Source of the DNA: Liopterus haemorrhoidalis
Lineage: Eukaryota; Arthropoda; Insecta; Coleoptera; Dytiscidae
Assembly: GCA_963971575.1 (NCBI GenBank)
Contig: OZ020611.1
Span: 225,548,260 to 225,612,259 of the forward strand
DNA: 64,000 nt
Direction: 5' to 3'
A program made the translations under genes and the position numbers. Below, one piece after another: positions 21,837 to 31,567 of the stretch; within the stretch, counting starts at the first letter, position 1, and the number at the start of each line of letters is the position of its first letter. Below the pieces are notes generated by a model. The model made no database searches. It was given only the letters and a program-made list of their open reading frames with translations, and was not told the DNA's origin.

Positions 21837-22380
21837 ACAAGATTATAAATATGTCATTTAAAAAATATAATTTGTCATATTTCATTTTGAATAGTGACAT
21901 CTTAAATATTTTGTAAATATAATACTAACCTAAAATAATACAAACTTAATCCAAAACTGTAAAGCTTTTTTTACAATATAACCAAGTTTCTAAAAGTCAG
22001 TAATACACTATAAAAATCACCAAAATAACCAGATCTAGTTTGTTCTTACAAAAGTGAACAGCTTATAGCATTAATGCTTATAAAATTTGTTTATTGAATT
22101 TATTTTAACAAGTATGATTTCTTTAGGTTGGCACTCTTCAAGTCAGGGGGAAAAGATGTGGTAGATAATACAAGACGAATATTGGCGAAAATTATTAGTC
22201 ACCCCCTATCTTTAGGATGAAATTGGTTTGACCGAAATGGCAGAAAACCATTTTCTTAAAATTCTTCATTAAATTAATAAATTAAATAAACTAATTCCTG
22301 TTATTCCTGAAATTATATTTATTTAATATTTATAAATAAATCAATAAATTATAACTGTTAATTCAATTTACAATCGGCTA

Positions 22381-22545
22381 GTTTTACCATCGTTGAATAA
22401 ATTTATTTAACAACTTAAGTTAACAATATCGCATCATTCTATTGACAGCAATGTTAATTTCTTCATTAATAGTTTAAAACCGATGCGATATTGTCAACTT
22501 TACTTGTTAAATAAATTTATTCAACGATGGTGAAAATGGCCAAAT
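22381..22545. repeat. Hairpin inside family C
   Basis: The left arm (TTTTACCATCGTTGAATAAA onward, ending near GATGCGATATTG in complement) pairs over about 55 bp with the right arm 22483-22540. The same hairpin is at 58512-58675 in C2, so it belonged to the family before both insertions. Confidence 0.7.
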
Positions 22546-22683
22546 GAGTATTTATTTTGCACCTAACCATTAATTTATTTTAATACTGGGTAAGTACACA
22601 TATATTACATTTGAAACACTAGAGAGTGGGTATAATATAAGCACTAGTCTGTCAGAAATAAATCTTGCAACTAATGCGATTAT

Positions 22684-22980
22684 TTTGCACTTTACCGTTG
22701 CTGGGCCAGCAACTGATACATCAATGGGCCAGCTAACGGCCACGGGGACACCGGGGTACTGGCCCAGTGCAAAATGCCAGCACTGGACCAATGCGAAATG
22801 CCAGCACTGGCCCAGTGCGAAATGCCAGCACTGGCCCATTACTTTCAATGCACTTTACCGTTGCTGGGCCAGCAACTGATACATCAATGGACCAGCTAAG
22901 GGCCACGGGACACCGGGGTACTGGCCCAGTACGAAATGCCAGCACTGGCCCATTACTTTCAATGCCGGCGAGTGTGTGCT
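22684..22980. repeat. Subterminal GGCCCAGTGC repeats of family C
   Basis: A 23-24-bp motif (TGGCCCAGTGCGAAATGCCA) occurs in tandem, and the block from CACTTTACCGTTGCTGGGCC to CCATTACTTTCAATGC occurs twice here and once in C2. The GC-rich CCAGCACTGG palindromes could be transposase-binding sites; that role is a guess. Confidence 0.65.
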
Positions 22981-23039
22981 TTACCAGTACTGGTCCGGAT
23001 AAAAATGTTTGCTGGGCAATGTAATAAATTATTTAAAAT

Positions 23040-23260
23040 CAATTAATGTTTTCCCCAAAATTTAAAGAAAACTCATTTTTTATGGGGTTTTTTCAATATA
23101 ATGGCAAAAAACTTTTGTACCCCACACTATATCCCAAAAGAGTTGAACTAAAAATCTGAAAAAATCTCAATAATGTACATTGATAGGAACCAGAATTATT
23201 CAACAGGAAATTTGGATCAGATAGTTTTTTCACAAAATATTGACTTTTAACGCCCCCCAT
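23040..23260 (+). mobile_element. Helentron-A core remnant
   Basis: Diverged internal segment of family A in plus orientation: TTTTGTACCCCACACTATA, CTAAAAATCTGAAAAAATCT, AATGTACATTGATAGGAACC and GATCAGATAGTTTTTTC in the usual order. Both ends are missing. Confidence 0.5.
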
Positions 23261-23451
23261 TGGTCTCTGGACTCACTACCGCCCCCATGAAAGGTTCCAG
23301 CGCCCACTGGGGGGCGATACCGTCCCCGTTGGGAACCATTGCCTTAGACCCTATCTAATAAGCACGTCAAGTTAGTTTTTTAATGTTAAATCAGTGTAAG
23401 ACGGTTCAGATAAGCGTATAAAATAACGTATATCTAAGCGTACTTATTATA

Positions 23452-24761
23452 CAAGGTGTCTCAAAAGAAATTTTATATTTATTTAGCTTACTGCGTGAAC
23501 GCAACGTATCCGAGGGGCGCGGAGGTTATGTCAATCGGTAGCCTAGCTCTTGGGAATTCAGTCGCTATGGAGCGTTTCTCGGGAGCAGACCGCGCGTTAT
23601 GCGTGCGAGAGTTTTACAAAAACGGTGATTTGGCGACTGTAGCGCGTAGAAAATTCTGCAGTATTCGAGGTTTTCGCCACTTAAATGATGCGCCAAGCAT
23701 TCCTCTCATTCGACATTGGGTTAAAAAGTTTGAAGAGACTGGTACAACGCTGGATAAATCAAAATCCGGGCGACCTAGATCATCAAGAACGGTAGAAAAC
23801 GTGGAGAATGTTAATCAGTCTGTTCGTGACGACCCGAACCTTTCAATTCGGAAGCGCGCAAGTGCTTTAAATGTGCATAGATCATCATTACATCGCATTA
23901 TGCACAACGACCTAAAGCTGTACCCCTACAAAATTCAATTGGTGCAAGAATTAAAGCCCCTAGATGCCAGTCAGAGGCTTAATTTCGTAAATCAGGTGAT
24001 TGAACGATTTTCAACGTTTACCAACATTTTGTTTTCGGATGAAGCTCATTTTCATCTTAATGGCCACGTAAATAAGCAGAACTGCTGCTACTGGAGTGCA
24101 ACGAATCCGAAACGCAAACATCAGAAACCCCTACATTCACCTAAAGTGACCGTATGGGCTGCGATGTCGGCGCGAGGAATTATCGGCCCTTACTTTTTTG
24201 AAGACGAAAGGGGGCGTGCAGTTACAGTGAATGCAGAGCGTTATGTGGAGATGTTAGACAACTTCTTGGTACCTGAACTGCAAAACTTTCCTGGCTATAA
24301 CCAAAGAACATGGTTCCAACAGGACGGAGCAACTTCACACACGTCCAATATGTCTCTGCCACGTGTTCGTGAAATTTTCTCAGGCAAATTGATCTCCCGG
24401 AGAGGTGACATAAATTGGCCTCCACGCAGTCCAGATTTAACCCCTATGGGCCTTTTCCTATGGGGTTATCTTAAATCTAAAGTTTACGCCAATAAACCGA
24501 CTTCACTGGCGCATTTGAAAGAAAATATCCGTCACAAAATGGCAGCCATCCCTGAGTCTACCTGCCGAGACGTCATAAGTAATTTTACTGTTCGATTAAA
24601 TGAGTGCCGAGAACGCGAGGGTCTACATTTAGACGATATTATTTTTAAGAAATAAATCCCCAAAAAGTGTATTTTAATAATTAATAAACATTTTTTCTAT
24701 ATACGGCTTACTATTTTTTTAATCGATCCACTAAATATAAAATTTCTTTTGAGACACCTTG
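23452..24761 (+). mobile_element. Complete DD41D-type IS630-Tc1-mariner element
   Basis: The 1310-bp element has inverted repeats of about 30 bp that match perfectly (starting CAAGGTGTCTCAAAAGAAAT) and TA on both sides (23450-23451 and 24762-24763). It contains one long transposase reading frame without frameshift or stop. Perfect ends and an open frame make it one of the youngest insertions here. Confidence 0.9.
23528..24655 (+). CDS. DD41D-type (IS630-Tc1-mariner) transposase, third catalytic Asp lost
   Basis: Cut-and-paste transposase of 375 aa. The frame is open from 23456, but the first ATG is at 23528; a second ATG at 23567 (MERFSGADRAL) is equally plausible and starts where conserved sequence begins. 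Residues about 15-130 form the paired helix-turn-helix DNA-binding part (VREFYKNGDLATVARRKF, SGRPRSSRTVENV). The DDE/D core follows: Asp171 in LFSDEAHFHLNG and Asp266 in WFQQDGATSHT. The third acidic position, 41 residues further in SPDLTPMGLFLWGYL, is Gly308, where relatives have TPxDFFLWGYL. With that Asp gone the enzyme should be inactive although the frame is intact. The DD41D assignment comes from counting this spacing and from known visitor/rosa-type elements. The polyadenylation region lies just before the right TIR. Confidence 0.85.
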   Translation: MSIGSLALGNSVAMERFSGADRALCVREFYKNGDLATVARRKFCSIRGFRHLNDAPSIPLIRHWVKKFEETGTTLDKSKSGRPRSSRTVENVENVNQSVRDDPNLSIRKRASALNVHRSSLHRIMHNDLKLYPYKIQLVQELKPLDASQRLNFVNQVIERFSTFTNILFSDEAHFHLNGHVNKQNCCYWSATNPKRKHQKPLHSPKVTVWAAMSARGIIGPYFFEDERGRAVTVNAERYVEMLDNFLVPELQNFPGYNQRTWFQQDGATSHTSNMSLPRVREIFSGKLISRRGDINWPPRSPDLTPMGLFLWGYLKSKVYANKPTSLAHLKENIRHKMAAIPESTCRDVISNFTVRLNECREREGLHLDDIIFKK

Positions 24762-24763
24762 TA

Positions 24764-25460
24764 TAAGAAGTATACTGTTGTAAACCGTTTATTTCAGTTC
24801 TAAATAACAGACTGTAGGAACAAATAACACATTTTGTTATTTATTTGTAAACGTTTATTGGCCTCATTTTGTAGAATTTTCCAGCATTCCCCTCAGCATT
24901 AATTCTTCTTGTTAGGTATCTCATTTATCTTTCTGCCAAAGTTATAATTTAATAAAACATAATACTCATTCTCATTACATAAATATTTAATAATAATTGA
25001 ATTAGAGTGATGTTGTTCATTAAGATATCTGTGAGAGTTGTAACAGCTCTGCTCACAGTGGAACGAACATTTTGTAATTATTTGAAAATAACTCGAGTAA
25101 TTATCTCGCTAGAAACGTCAACTTTAAACTCTAATAAACTTATTTATAACGTCTTTCCAACGTCGCATTTATATCGTCCGTAACATGAGTTTACTGGCCA
25201 TATAGGTGCTGGAAAATGACTTTCGTAAATCAGTAACATACACTCAGTAAATCTGCATGCGGATTATAACTCGATCACGTTATTAAAAATTGATGTTAAG
25301 TGTGAATTTTCACACATTTCATGGTGTTGTAGGTATATATGTCTAGAAATATTTGTTCTATAATTACATCAAAGTCAACAGTTTTTTGATAATCAGTTTT
25401 ATTCGTTATTGGAAAACTACGAGCTTCCATTGAATGTTTTTAAACATAATTTAAGTAATA
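24764..25460. other. No gene recognised; Helentron end at 25285-25340
   Basis: A+T-rich. At 25285-25340 there is one hairpin end of family A in minus orientation (GTGTGAATTTTCACAC then GTGTTGTAGGTAT). It may be the 3' end of the copy whose 5' end is at 28076, but the intervening sequence does not match family A well enough to say. Confidence 0.4.
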
Positions 25461-25658
25461 GGGGATAGGCATGATTTTTTTAAAATTTTTTATTATATTC
25501 CTCTTGTTGCATATAAACATAAAAAACAGTTTTTATTATTTTTTTTTTAATTTGAAGGCTTAAAAAAATCATAAATGTATGTAGCGCGCGAAAACGACGT
25601 GTGACGTCATACCCTTCTAACTGACACATGACACTATTAGTCTACCCAGCGTACATAG

Positions 25659-25895
25659 GGTTACATGACGAAATTTCACTGGACAAAATTACACGGGACA
25701 AAATTACACAGAAGAAATTACACATAGACAGAATTACACAGGGAAGAAATTACACAAGGACGAAATTACACATACGAAAATTACACTAAGACAAAATTAC
25801 ACATTTAATTTACTTTAATTTACACATACGAAAATTTTCTTCTGTGTAATTTTGTCCCGTGTAATTTTGTCCAGTGTAATTCTGTCCTGACACCC
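25659..25895. mobile_element. MITE with long TIRs and 8-bp duplication, empty site known
   Basis: Ends GGTTACATGACG and (complement) GGTGTCAGGACAG lead into inverted repeats of about 60 bp built of GACAAAATTACAC units. The centre is more of the same 13-14-bp units. GTACATAG occurs on both sides (25651-25658 and 25896-25903). In THAP copy 2 the site reads CAGCGTACATAGTCTG without insertion (about 41917-41933), giving the pre-insertion state. The 8-bp duplication suggests hAT. Confidence 0.8.
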
Positions 25896-26043
25896 GTACA
25901 TAGTCTGTTGTGAACTTATTTGTTTGTATAACTTTTATAGGTTATGTAAAGTTAGAGTGATTTTAATTAAAATAAAGTTTAATTCTATAAAAACAATTTA
26001 TACATGTTTACCGAATTAAATTTTATATTAAAATATATAAAAT

Positions 26044-26250
26044 ATGGAAGATCCAGGCCCCAGTACTTCGAAACATAGTCGAAAATATTGTTTAGTACCA
26101 ATGTGCACAAATAGTTCAATTAGAAATCCAAAAAAATAATTTATATCATTACCTGATGACGAAAAACAACAGAAAAGCTATGAGGCGAAATAAAACCGAT
26201 ATTTCAGAAAAAAGTAAACTTTATGTTTGTGAAGACCATTTTAATGTGAG
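26044..26250 (+). pseudogene. THAP zinc-finger exon, broken (copy 1)
   Basis: Begins MEDPGPSTSKHSRKYCLVPM and keeps the first Cys pair (C-x4-C). It has a nonsense change (CAA to TAA after NPKK) and a 20-bp deletion removing the RNLWLE region relative to copy 2. The end is better preserved than in copy 2: YVCEDHFN carries the C-x2-H that completes the C2CH finger, directly followed by GTGAGTAC, a good splice donor. The original gene therefore continued in a second exon that is now missing. Confidence 0.65.
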
Positions 26251-26575
26251 TACATATATTTTATAAATTATTTTAATAATAAATGTGTGAAAAATTGTTT
26301 AAAAACAATTACAAAACTCTCAAACAATACAATATAAACACGTAAACATTATGTTTTGTCTGTATCTGTGACGTCAAACCCTTACAGTCTCAGTCGTATC
26401 TACTCGGCAACCTTCGCGGCGTGGTCGGCTTATTTCAAATTTACAATATTTTAATTAAAAAATTTGGCTATAATATTAATTAAAATGTGATTTTTGTTGT
26501 GTTAGGTGACATAACTAACATTAAAATATCAAAAAAATGTAGTTTTAAGGAAATATAAATTTTATGCGTATCCCC

Positions 26576-27044
26576 TATTGGACAAAAATCCCAGCGTTTT
26601 TTACTTACTGCATTTGCTTCGTATTCAAGTCTTCATTAGATTAATAAGGAATATTTATTTATTATTTATAGATCGAATATACAATAATATTTACAATAAT
26701 ATATAATATACAATAATATATATATATTTGTACAGTTCAAAGAAATGTTATCCTAAGATCTACAATAAATATATATTGATATAATATATTGATAAATGGC
26801 TTCATTTTTTTTTTCAGTTTCACAAATTTATTTCTCACTATTAACAATTTGTTATTTGTTTTATAAGTATTTCATTTCTATAAATTATTTATTTCTCTTT
26901 GATACCTTGAAAACAAAAATCTAAAATAATTAAGACAATAGGTTGAATCACAACGTATAATAGTATAATAAAATAACTGAAAACTACACACTATACTCTA
27001 CGGTGTAGAGTATAGCCTCATATTTTTAATTAAAAAAAAGACAC
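26576..27044. other. No gene recognised
   Basis: Very A+T-rich with TATA and ATT runs. No reading frame or repeat end was recognised. Confidence 0.4.
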
Positions 27045-28076
27045 ACACTATCTTAGGCATAAATGCAAAAAATCCATAACATTATTACCAATAATTTAGC
27101 CATGAATTAAAAAAATAATAATTTTTTCTAAAATGCAATCTGATCAAAAATTTCTCTCGTACTTTTCCGGCTCAGATCAATGTATATTATCTATATTTTT
27201 TTCAAATTTTTAGTTTGGATAAACTTTTAACGTTTAACTCCTTTGGGTAAAAAATGGCGAGACAAGAACTTTTTTAGCACATTTTTAGCTAAAATAGTAT
27301 TTAAAAAAAAAAAAAAAAAATTAAAAACTACTTTTCGTTCCTTAATCTACGTCCTAAAAGCTTTCTTTTAATACCACACAATAAATTTTAAAAAATATAA
27401 TTTTAACGACACAAATAAAATATTTTACGATATTTTTCGAAAAACTAATCTGATCAAAAATTTCTGTTGCACTATTCTGGTTCGCACTAATGTTCATTAT
27501 GGAGATTTTTTTCAGATTTTTCGATCAACCATCTGGAAGATAGGGTGGGGGACAAAAGTATTTTGATATATTTTTGGAAAAAATCCCAAAACAAAAAAGA
27601 TTTTTCAAACTTAAAAGTTTTCTTGTTGACCCACACATCAAAAGATTAAAAACAAAATTAAAAAAAATATATTTTTTTTTATTAGACACATGTTTGTTTA
27701 TATTTATTTCGGGATATGTTTCTTGGAATTCTCAGTAATTGTCCTATATGTGGGTGAAAGAGTTTTATAAGCATACCAAATTTCAACTTTCTAAGTTAAG
27801 TCGTTTGGCTAAAATTTCTACCGTACAGACAGACAGACAGACACATGAGTGACGTTAAAGGGTTTTTTGGTGGTCATAGAGTCTGTTCCTTTGGTTTAGG
27901 CGGAACTTGATTTTCAATTTTAGTAATTTTTACCGACTGATTGAAGCTTTTGATCATTTTTTTCAGGAAAAGCCAACTACAATATATAAAATAATAGCTA
28001 ATGACAAAAATGAAAATTTCGGTTAGTTCCGCCTAATCGTTTGGAATAGACTGTACCTTCATAACCCTAAAAATTA
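27045..28076 (-). mobile_element. Helentron-like element, variant A copy, with MITE D2 in its 5' end
   Basis: Minus-strand copy of a family A variant. The core blocks (GATCAAAAATTTCTCTCGTA, TCAGATCAATGTATATTATC) occur twice (27135-27250 and 27445-27545), so the core is internally duplicated. The ACAG tract (27826-27844) and GGGTTTTTTGG lead to the 5' end, which is split by MITE D2 (27879-28053) and resumes as TACCTTCATAACCCTAAAAA up to 28076. The paralogue at 31268-32800 shares the left part. Confidence 0.6.
27879..28053. mobile_element. MITE D2, Tc1/mariner-type ends
   Basis: The ends are GAGTCTGTTCCTTTGG and, in complement, CAGTCTATTCCAAACG, each followed inward by TTAGGCGGAAC. TA is on both sides (27877-27878 and 28054-28055). 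It is a short relative of D1 (2394-2787). Removing it with one TA restores the 5' end of the surrounding Helentron copy. Confidence 0.75.
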
Positions 28077-28127
28077 AATTAGAGAATTTTATTTATATAT
28101 CTGTTAATACAGAGAATTATATGTATA

Positions 28128-28578
28128 CAGGTAAATGTCCGGCACAATTTAAAAGTCAGCATGGCGACGTAGAATGCAATCGATTTTTCCTTTGCCAATT
28201 TTCTCAAAAATGGGAATTTCGTCCAAAAATAAACAAACAAAAATATGCCCCAAATTTTGAAAACCACTGACTTTTTTTAATTTTTCATATTAATCCAGAA
28301 GTTGTATAGTTGCCATAGAGAAAAAAATATTTTAATTGTAGTTCAATAATAGAATATCAAAGTGCGTGTTTTTTTTTTCTCTATGGCAACTACACAACTT
28401 CTGGATTAATATGAAAAATTAACAAAGTCAGTGGTTTTCAAAATTTGGGGCATCTTTTTGTTCGTTTATTTTTGGACGAAATTAACATTTTAGAGAAAAT
28501 TGGCAAAGGAAAAATCGATTGCATTCTATGTCACCATGCTGTCTTTTAAATTGTGCCGGACATTTACTTAACACCCTG
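28128..28578. mobile_element. Foldback MITE with arms of about 195 bp
   Basis: The arms 28128-28325 and 28375-28578 are inverted copies (for example CCAGAAGTTGTATAGTTGCC against its complement). TA is on both sides (28126-28127 and 28579-28580) and the ends are CAGG(GTGTTAAG)TAAATGTCC, the left lacking the eight bases in brackets. End type and TA site resemble the foldback 19016-20050, but the bodies are unrelated. No coding sequence. Confidence 0.75.
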
Positions 28579-29280
28579 TATATAGTTGTATTATTTAATG
28601 TCTATATGCATTTTATATTATATCGTGACATATACACTACATCATATTTTTACAAATCAATCAATATATATATTTCCTAGCAAATGTTGATGCTGATCTT
28701 ATAATCACATTGTTAAACTACAAAAGAACTAGGGTTCATGTTTACAACCACGTAGTGAACAGTCAACGGTCAGTGGCGCATACATACCTTTAACTAGGTA
28801 CTAACTATAAATAAGTATACTTGTTTTTGTCAATCCTTTAAGTAAGATGCGTAATGTGAAAAACTAATCCCTACGGCTATGGGTTGACACGCCTAGTTAT
28901 ATCACTTCTATTGTAATTTTATGAGTTCCCTAACTTTTATTATTTTATTGCGATCTTCAAAACTAATTTGGTACGGACTATACATGTTACATTTCCATAG
29001 CAACAATATCTATATCAAGGATTATATCAGATATGTATATCTATTTCCCCCTCTCTTTGAAATATATTGTCTTTATCCACCGTTCTTTTTCCATTCGCTA
29101 CATATGACAATACCAAATAAGTCTTTACGTCTTGCGATTATCGTACGGTCTATATTTTTTTAAGGTTCTTAGGTTAAAAATAGGGTTCACACCGTTAATT
29201 TCTTATACGAAACCGACATAAAATTACAATCTAAGTATAGATCAATTTTTAACATTTTTTTGTCATTTCTAGGATTGTGT
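28579..29280. other. No gene recognised
   Basis: A+T-rich. The 80-codon frame at 28921 has no family resemblance and its composition is that of the surroundings. Confidence 0.4.
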
Positions 29281-29876
29281 TTTTAACGACCGCCAACATA
29301 TATAAGGGAGGTATTGTGATCATACCGATTTTGACATTTCGAGACTTCAATTTGATCTCACGAATTGAGGTCCCTACATAACGTTTTGACTATTTTTAGC
29401 ATGATGTCTGTCGGTCTGTCTGTCCGTCCGTCTGTCTGTCTGCCCGTCTGTCTGTCCGTCTGTCTGTGTACACGTGCAGAGCAAATTCGGCTGAAAGGAT
29501 TTTTATGAAACTTCATATTTAAGCTTCTGCCATCAATGGCATGAGTTGATCAACTTTTGGTAAAAATCGGTTTACTAAAAATTGGAGTTTACTTGTGTCG
29601 ATTTTAAGATTTTTGTTAATATTTCACAACAGAAACATATTTAGAAAAAATTTATTGAACAAAAGTTGATATAAAAGCAATAATTGATAACTTTTATTTG
29701 AAACGCTTTTTGATAAAACGAAAAATTTCGAATAATTTTTGTAAAATTTCGATGAGTCAATTTTTTCATACTTATACGTAACGTTTCCATGGTCATGATA
29801 AATAATATCTATGTTAGAAAATATTAGGCCAAGTTATTTCTACTCTGCTGCTAGAATGTATTTTATATAAGTACTT
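29281..29876 (+). mobile_element. GTCT-repeat element, family B copy B3
   Basis: Plus-strand copy. It has AACGACCGCCAACATATATA, AAGGGAGGTATTGTGATCAT, a GTCT/GTCC tract (29405-29470), CAAATTCGGCTGAAAGG and TTGATCAACTTTTGGTAAAA. It is truncated after GTACTTTTTGTCG, before the GGTCGGTCC end seen in B1. Confidence 0.55.
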
Positions 29877-30407
29877 TTTGTCGTCACTGTCGTCGTTTCT
29901 TTTTTAACCTGGGGGCCATTTCAGCTCGATTTTCCCCTGCTTACGACTGTCCGTTTAGCGCAGATTGATTAAAAAATCATTTTAACACAATAATCTATTA
30001 AAAATACTATATATTTAATTTGCACTATTCTTTGTATCCCCGAACGAACCAGAAAAAAATCGTGTTCCTTTTATATTGTTACACTCTGTATACCATAGTT
30101 CCATGAAACTCTTAAGAGTCATTGGCTTGAATTTTAAACAGCACACACAAAAAAGTTTTATTTGCTGTTTTATAATTTCCACTAAGCCAAATGCTTCGTA
30201 AGACCCTAAATTCTGATATGTTAATAAAACTTGACTTTAACTCAGGTGTAAATCTCCAAGTATAAATATTTATAAAACACTACATTTACTTTGCAAATCA
30301 CCTTAATAATATGACAAGAAACCTTCATGTTAAAGCAAGGTACTTGTATCTTAATTTTTTCCTCGTAATTTATTTATAAGTCAACCAAAAAGTGTCCGAC
30401 TTTAATT
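29877..30407. other. No gene recognised
   Basis: A+T-rich sequence without reading frame or repeat end. Confidence 0.4.
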
Positions 30408-30638
30408 CTAAGAACGCAGCCACCTGTTTCTGTTGGTAATCCATCCCCTTAAAAACAAATAGGGGTTCAGTGCGTCCTGGACAGCATTATCACTGCCAGA
30501 GGATTCCACTAGTCTGCGTAACATAATCCTTAAAGTGGATTCAAATCCGTAAAGTAATTCGACAATCGATTGTGAACCACCCCTAGTAAGGATAAGCGTT
30601 GGGGTTGGGAAGCACCCTACATGACTTAGTTTCGACAT
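30408..30638 (-). pseudogene. Possible LINE endonuclease fragment
   Basis: A 76-codon minus-strand frame whose wording (VGCFPTPTLILTRGGSQSIV, GFESTLRIML, SSGSDNAVQDALNP) resembles the last third of the APE-type endonuclease of R1/Jockey-like LINEs. There a PT-RGG-SIVD block is followed by SDH; here the His position reads Asn. No other LINE sequence adjoins it. This is a tentative assignment. Confidence 0.3.
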
Positions 30639-30639
30639 A

Positions 30640-30885
30640 TGTGTAAGTGTACAACTTTGGAGTGTTTGTGTGTTAGAGAGTTTGTGTGCATATGTGTTTG
30701 TGTGTGTCTTACATGTACAGTTTGTATTTAGTTACGTTTGTGTACGTATTTACGTACGTTTGTGTACGTTTCAGTACTCTATGTTATCTACCTATATGTA
30801 CAGAAGGTGTATGTATATATATATATGTGTGTGTGTACATATTTAGTATCCCTGCAGAAACATTTCCCTTGGCGATGTTAGAGTA
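30640..30885. repeat. GT-rich low-complexity region
   Basis: Irregular TGTGTG, GTACGT and TATATA stretches with no unit of constant length. Not coding. Confidence 0.6.
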
Positions 30886-30954
30886 ATAATATTTTATTTA
30901 GACAAGAAACAGTGCTTCTTTCTTACTCTTAAACACTAGTCAAGGTCCTGCATA

Positions 30955-31095
30955 TACAAAAATTCAATTAAAAACACTAGACTGGTTTCACTAATAAATT
31001 TATTTCTCGATTCGTACTTCGGCTACTACGCCATTTTCAAGAGCTTACAAAATAACTAAATATAAGACATAGAATGTATTCCATAAATGCTTTAT
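30955..31095 (-). repeat. Penelope-like remnant (hammerhead-like motif)
   Basis: The minus strand reads CTTGAAAATGGCGTAGTAGC followed by CGAAGTACG and then an AATAAATTT run. The pattern CTGA-GA, short GGC/GCC stem, CGAAA is typical of terminal regions of Penelope-like retroelements, which carry hammerhead ribozymes. Here core bases deviate (CTTGAAAA, CGAAG), so ribozyme activity is unlikely. Low certainty. Confidence 0.3.
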
Positions 31096-31096
31096 G

Positions 31097-31230
31097 TATT
31101 ATATTTATTTATTTATTTATTTCACCAGTGACTATACAGATTTGTACAGTAGTGCACAACTCCAGTTACATAGTACAGGGGGGGGGGGATACAATACAAT
31201 TATCATAACAATTTTGAATTGAATTTAGTT
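31097..31230 (-). mobile_element. LINE 3' end fragment
   Basis: ATTT-repeat tail followed by CACCAGTGACTATACAGATT and TGTACAGTAGTGCACAACTC, the same block as at 20345-20410. Minus-strand 3' end only, ending in a run of 10 G. Confidence 0.5.
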
Positions 31231-31567
31231 ATTTTGTAAAATTTTTATTGTATTTTTACTTTCAAAAAAATACACATACTATCTTAGCCATAAATACAAA
31301 AAATCCATGAAACTATTAAGCGGCGTCCACACTATGCCGCAGTTTGCCAGTTGGCAAGGCCAGTTGGTAATGCCAGCAGTAATGTAGACGTGACCGTTGG
31401 CACATGCCATCGTGCCAGCGACATGCCAACGAGAATCGCTCGAGTTTCGGTCTCCTTCAAAGAAAGCCGATAAGAACGGTGAGTGGGGACGTGCCAACTG
31501 GCAGCACGCGGCTTTAGGCTTAAATTCAGGTTGTGATTCAGACGCATATGAGCAACGTTGTTTATAG

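Larger units (their letters stand above)
20742..23016. mobile_element. Family C element, long copy (C1)
   Basis: Bounded by CCCAGCAAACATT at 20742 and its perfect complement ending at 23016. The second copy (57460-59044, 1585 bp) has identical 13-bp ends, which defines the element. C1 is longer because its first 550 bp are tandemly duplicated and because the subterminal right region is expanded. Both copies contain a 55-bp-arm hairpin and the family E module. The CCC...GGG ends recall piggyBac-like elements but no TTAA duplication is present, so the superfamily is unassigned. Non-coding: frames across 20820-20979 and 22570-23024 are repeat translations. Confidence 0.65.
25461..26575 (+). mobile_element. 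THAP-exon DNA transposon derivative, copy 1
   Basis: Ends GGGGATAGGCAT and its near-complement ATGCGTATCCCC, both preceded on the outside by TA and A/T. The same ends bound 41720-42644. Both copies keep an exon encoding a THAP-type zinc finger followed by non-coding sequence, so they look like internally deleted derivatives of one autonomous element. THAP fingers serve as DNA-binding domains in P-element and related transposases, but no catalytic domain is present to name the superfamily. A separate MITE (25659-25895) sits inside this copy. Confidence 0.65.

Noticed and set aside
22570..23024. Overlapping frames with CWHFALGQ or NASTGPV repeats (also 58722-59075)
   Set aside because: Translation of the subterminal repeats of family C, with several frames open at once.
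30686..30886. Short cysteine/tyrosine-rich frame
   Set aside because: Lies in GT-rich low-complexity DNA; no family resemblance.
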